Shown: piece after piece, positions 62,892 through 64,000 of the stretch
Layout: every line of letters starts with the position of its first letter
How positions within the stretch are numbered: position 1 is the first letter of the stretch
DNA from: Chryseobacterium viscerum
GTDB taxonomy: Bacteria; Bacteroidota; Bacteroidia; Flavobacteriales; Weeksellaceae
Assembly (NCBI RefSeq): GCF_002899945.2
Contig: NZ_PPEG02000001.1
Coordinates: 434,001 to 498,000 of the forward strand
Direction of reading: 5' to 3'
Length of the DNA stretch: 64,000 nt
The notes under the pieces: generated by a model
Database searches by the model: none
What the model was told of the DNA's origin: nothing
What the model saw: the letters and a program-made list of their open reading frames with translations, nothing else
Position numbers and translations under genes: made by a program

Positions 62892-64000
62892 ATGAAGAAA
62901 CACTATATATGGCTCCCTTTAATGGCGAGCCTGAATGCCTACGGACAGACAGAGAGCCAGAACGATTCTTTGCAGACAGATAAAATCTCAGAGATTAGCG
63001 GCATTGTAGTAAAGGGGAGTAAAGCCGTTTTTCAGCAAAAAGCTGATAAAATGATTTTTAATGTAGAGAATAGTGTATTATCTGATGGTACTACTGTTTT
63101 GGAATTGCTGGGCAAAACACCTGGTGTGGTCGTTTCGCAGGAAGGAGAACTTTCTTTACGGGGCAAAAAAGGAGTAAGTGTAATGATCAACGGGAAGCTC
63201 AGTTCGCTGTCAGCAAAGGAGCTGGCCAATCTGTTGCGCTCTACCAATTCCACACTGGTAAAAAATATTGAAATTATAGCCAACCCTTCCTCCAAATATG
63301 ATGCTGCGGGAAATGCCGGAATCATTAATATTATACTGAAAAAGAGCTCATCGGAAGGACTGAGTGGTAACTATTATCTAAACGGAGGAAGAGGCCGTAA
63401 AAGCAGAGTAAATACAGGATTAAGCCTGAACTATACTCACAACAAACTCTCTCTACACGGAGACTACAGTTATACTTTCCGTGGCGAGGAAGAAAGAAGG
63501 GACTTCAGTCAGATTTTCTTCGATGAGAAACAACCTCAGCAAATGACTCGGAGAACTGATCAAAATTCAGTAACCAATGAGCCTTTAACTTCTAATAATT
63601 TTAAATTCGGGGCTGATTATGCTTTGAGTGACAAAACAACGATTGGTGCTTTATTCGATGCTAAAATAGGGCGATATGAAGATTTTTCGAAAGGGGAAAA
63701 CAGAATATTTCAGCCCATAGATAATCTGTTTGCTCATGTACTCTCAGATAATAAAAGCAAGGAAAACTGGTACGACTATACCTACAATTTAAAGGGTACC
63801 CACATCTTCAACGATAAGGATTATAAGGTAGATGTGGATCTGGAATACGAAACTTCACGTTTCTCTTCCCGCCAGAATCAGATTTCAGATGCATTGGTGA
63901 ATCTGGGAACAGAGAAATTCAACAATAGAAGAGGCAGCATTGCATCCCGTCTGAAAGTCTTCAATGCTAAGGTAGATTTTACCCTGCCTTTTAGCGATAA
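62892..64000 (+). CDS. TonB-dependent receptor, outer-membrane beta-barrel family (5' part)
   Basis: The open frame starts with ATG at 62892 and runs off the right edge (about 369 residues seen). The signal peptide is about 1-19 (ending NAYGQ). A plug domain follows: VLELLGKTPGVVVSQEGELSLRG split over about 75-100, VMINGKLSSLSAKELANLLR and VKNIEIIANPSSKYDAAGNAGIINIIL at about 137-163. Beta-strand pattern then begins (GNYYLNGGRGRKSRVNTGLSL...). No leading carboxypeptidase-like domain is present. Given the upstream PepSY gene, an iron/siderophore substrate is likely (inference). Confidence 0.9.
   Translation, partial: MKKHYIWLPLMASLNAYGQTESQNDSLQTDKISEISGIVVKGSKAVFQQKADKMIFNVENSVLSDGTTVLELLGKTPGVVVSQEGELSLRGKKGVSVMINGKLSSLSAKELANLLRSTNSTLVKNIEIIANPSSKYDAAGNAGIINIILKKSSSEGLSGNYYLNGGRGRKSRVNTGLSLNYTHNKLSLHGDYSYTFRGEEERRDFSQIFFDEKQPQQMTRRTDQNSVTNEPLTSNNFKFGADYALSDKTTIGALFDAKIGRYEDFSKGENRIFQPIDNLFAHVLSDNKSKENWYDYTYNLKGTHIFNDKDYKVDVDLEYETSRFSSRQNQISDALVNLGTEKFNNRRGSIASRLKVFNAKVDFTLPFSD

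Noticed and set aside
1..64000. Defence island, CRISPR array, prophage or integrative element
   Set aside because: No cas genes, direct-repeat arrays, integrases, transposases or phage structural genes were seen.

Overview
The window looks like chromosomal DNA from a Chryseobacterium-like member of the Flavobacteriia (Bacteroidota). The evidence is AT-rich DNA; Bacteroidota promoter boxes (TAnnTTTG, sometimes with an upstream TTG) in front of many genes; a type IX secretion (T9SS) cargo protein with a C-terminal sorting domain; GLPGLI, DUF3078 and DUF4836-type families; an S46 dipeptidyl-peptidase; and alternative complex III in place of a bc1 complex. I saw no tRNA, rRNA, CRISPR array, insertion sequence or prophage. 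Most of it reads as core chromosome with a few accessory pockets.

Layout. 0-4.6 kb: the end of an unknown gene, selO, a T9SS cargo protein, a polytopic membrane protein and a SPOR-domain protein. 4.7-13.2 kb: the complete six-gene actABCDEF operon for alternative complex III (quinol:cytochrome c/oxidase electron transfer), closed by a strong terminator. 13.3-20.8 kb: a secreted protein, a lipoprotein-apt pair, a TPR protein-ribH pair, an LTA-synthase-like sulfatase and a YpfJ-type zinc peptidase. 21.0-22.8 kb: two tandem GLPGLI genes. 23.0-27.3 kb: sufA-sufB-sufC-sufD for Fe-S cluster assembly, with unusually long gaps between genes. 27.4-30.8 kb: two near-duplicate DUF3078 genes flanking a third GLPGLI gene and a tiny secreted two-cysteine protein. 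31-36.9 kb: rhomboid protease, dprA, gdhA, DUF1801 protein, a low-complexity secreted protein, a cysteine-cluster protein and a Kir-type potassium channel. 37.2-40.3 kb: a lipoprotein resembling an aerolysin/ETX-MTX2 pore-forming toxin, a truncated haemoglobin, a ChaA-type antiporter and a small membrane protein.

40.3-44.3 kb: a three-gene envelope operon of unknown function, two of whose members look like distant paralogues. 44.4-48.3 kb: AlkD-like glycosylase, a CPA1 antiporter, a DUF4919 protein and hflX. 48.5-49.8 kb: a LytTR regulator whose receiver has Glu at the phospho-acceptor position, followed by LytTR-like direct repeats and a small secreted-peptide frame interrupted by TGA. 49.8-54.9 kb: META lipoprotein, DPP7-like S46 peptidase, YdeI/DUF1905 protein, a double-spondin lipoprotein and a small orphan. 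55.1-59.7 kb: a one-module NRPS-like enzyme (adenylation-carrier-thioester reductase) divergent from a metallo-beta-lactamase-fold hydrolase. 59.7-64 kb: YifB/ComM ATPase, then a PepSY membrane protein and the start of a TonB-dependent receptor behind a Fur-like palindrome, suggesting iron uptake.

The most promising places to look for something undescribed are the pseudo-receiver LytTR locus (48.5-49.6 kb), the A-T-R enzyme with its divergent hydrolase (55.1-59.7 kb), the aerolysin-like lipoprotein (37.2-38.2 kb) and the paralogue operon (40.3-44.3 kb). All functional calls are by eye from sequence motifs; no database search was run.
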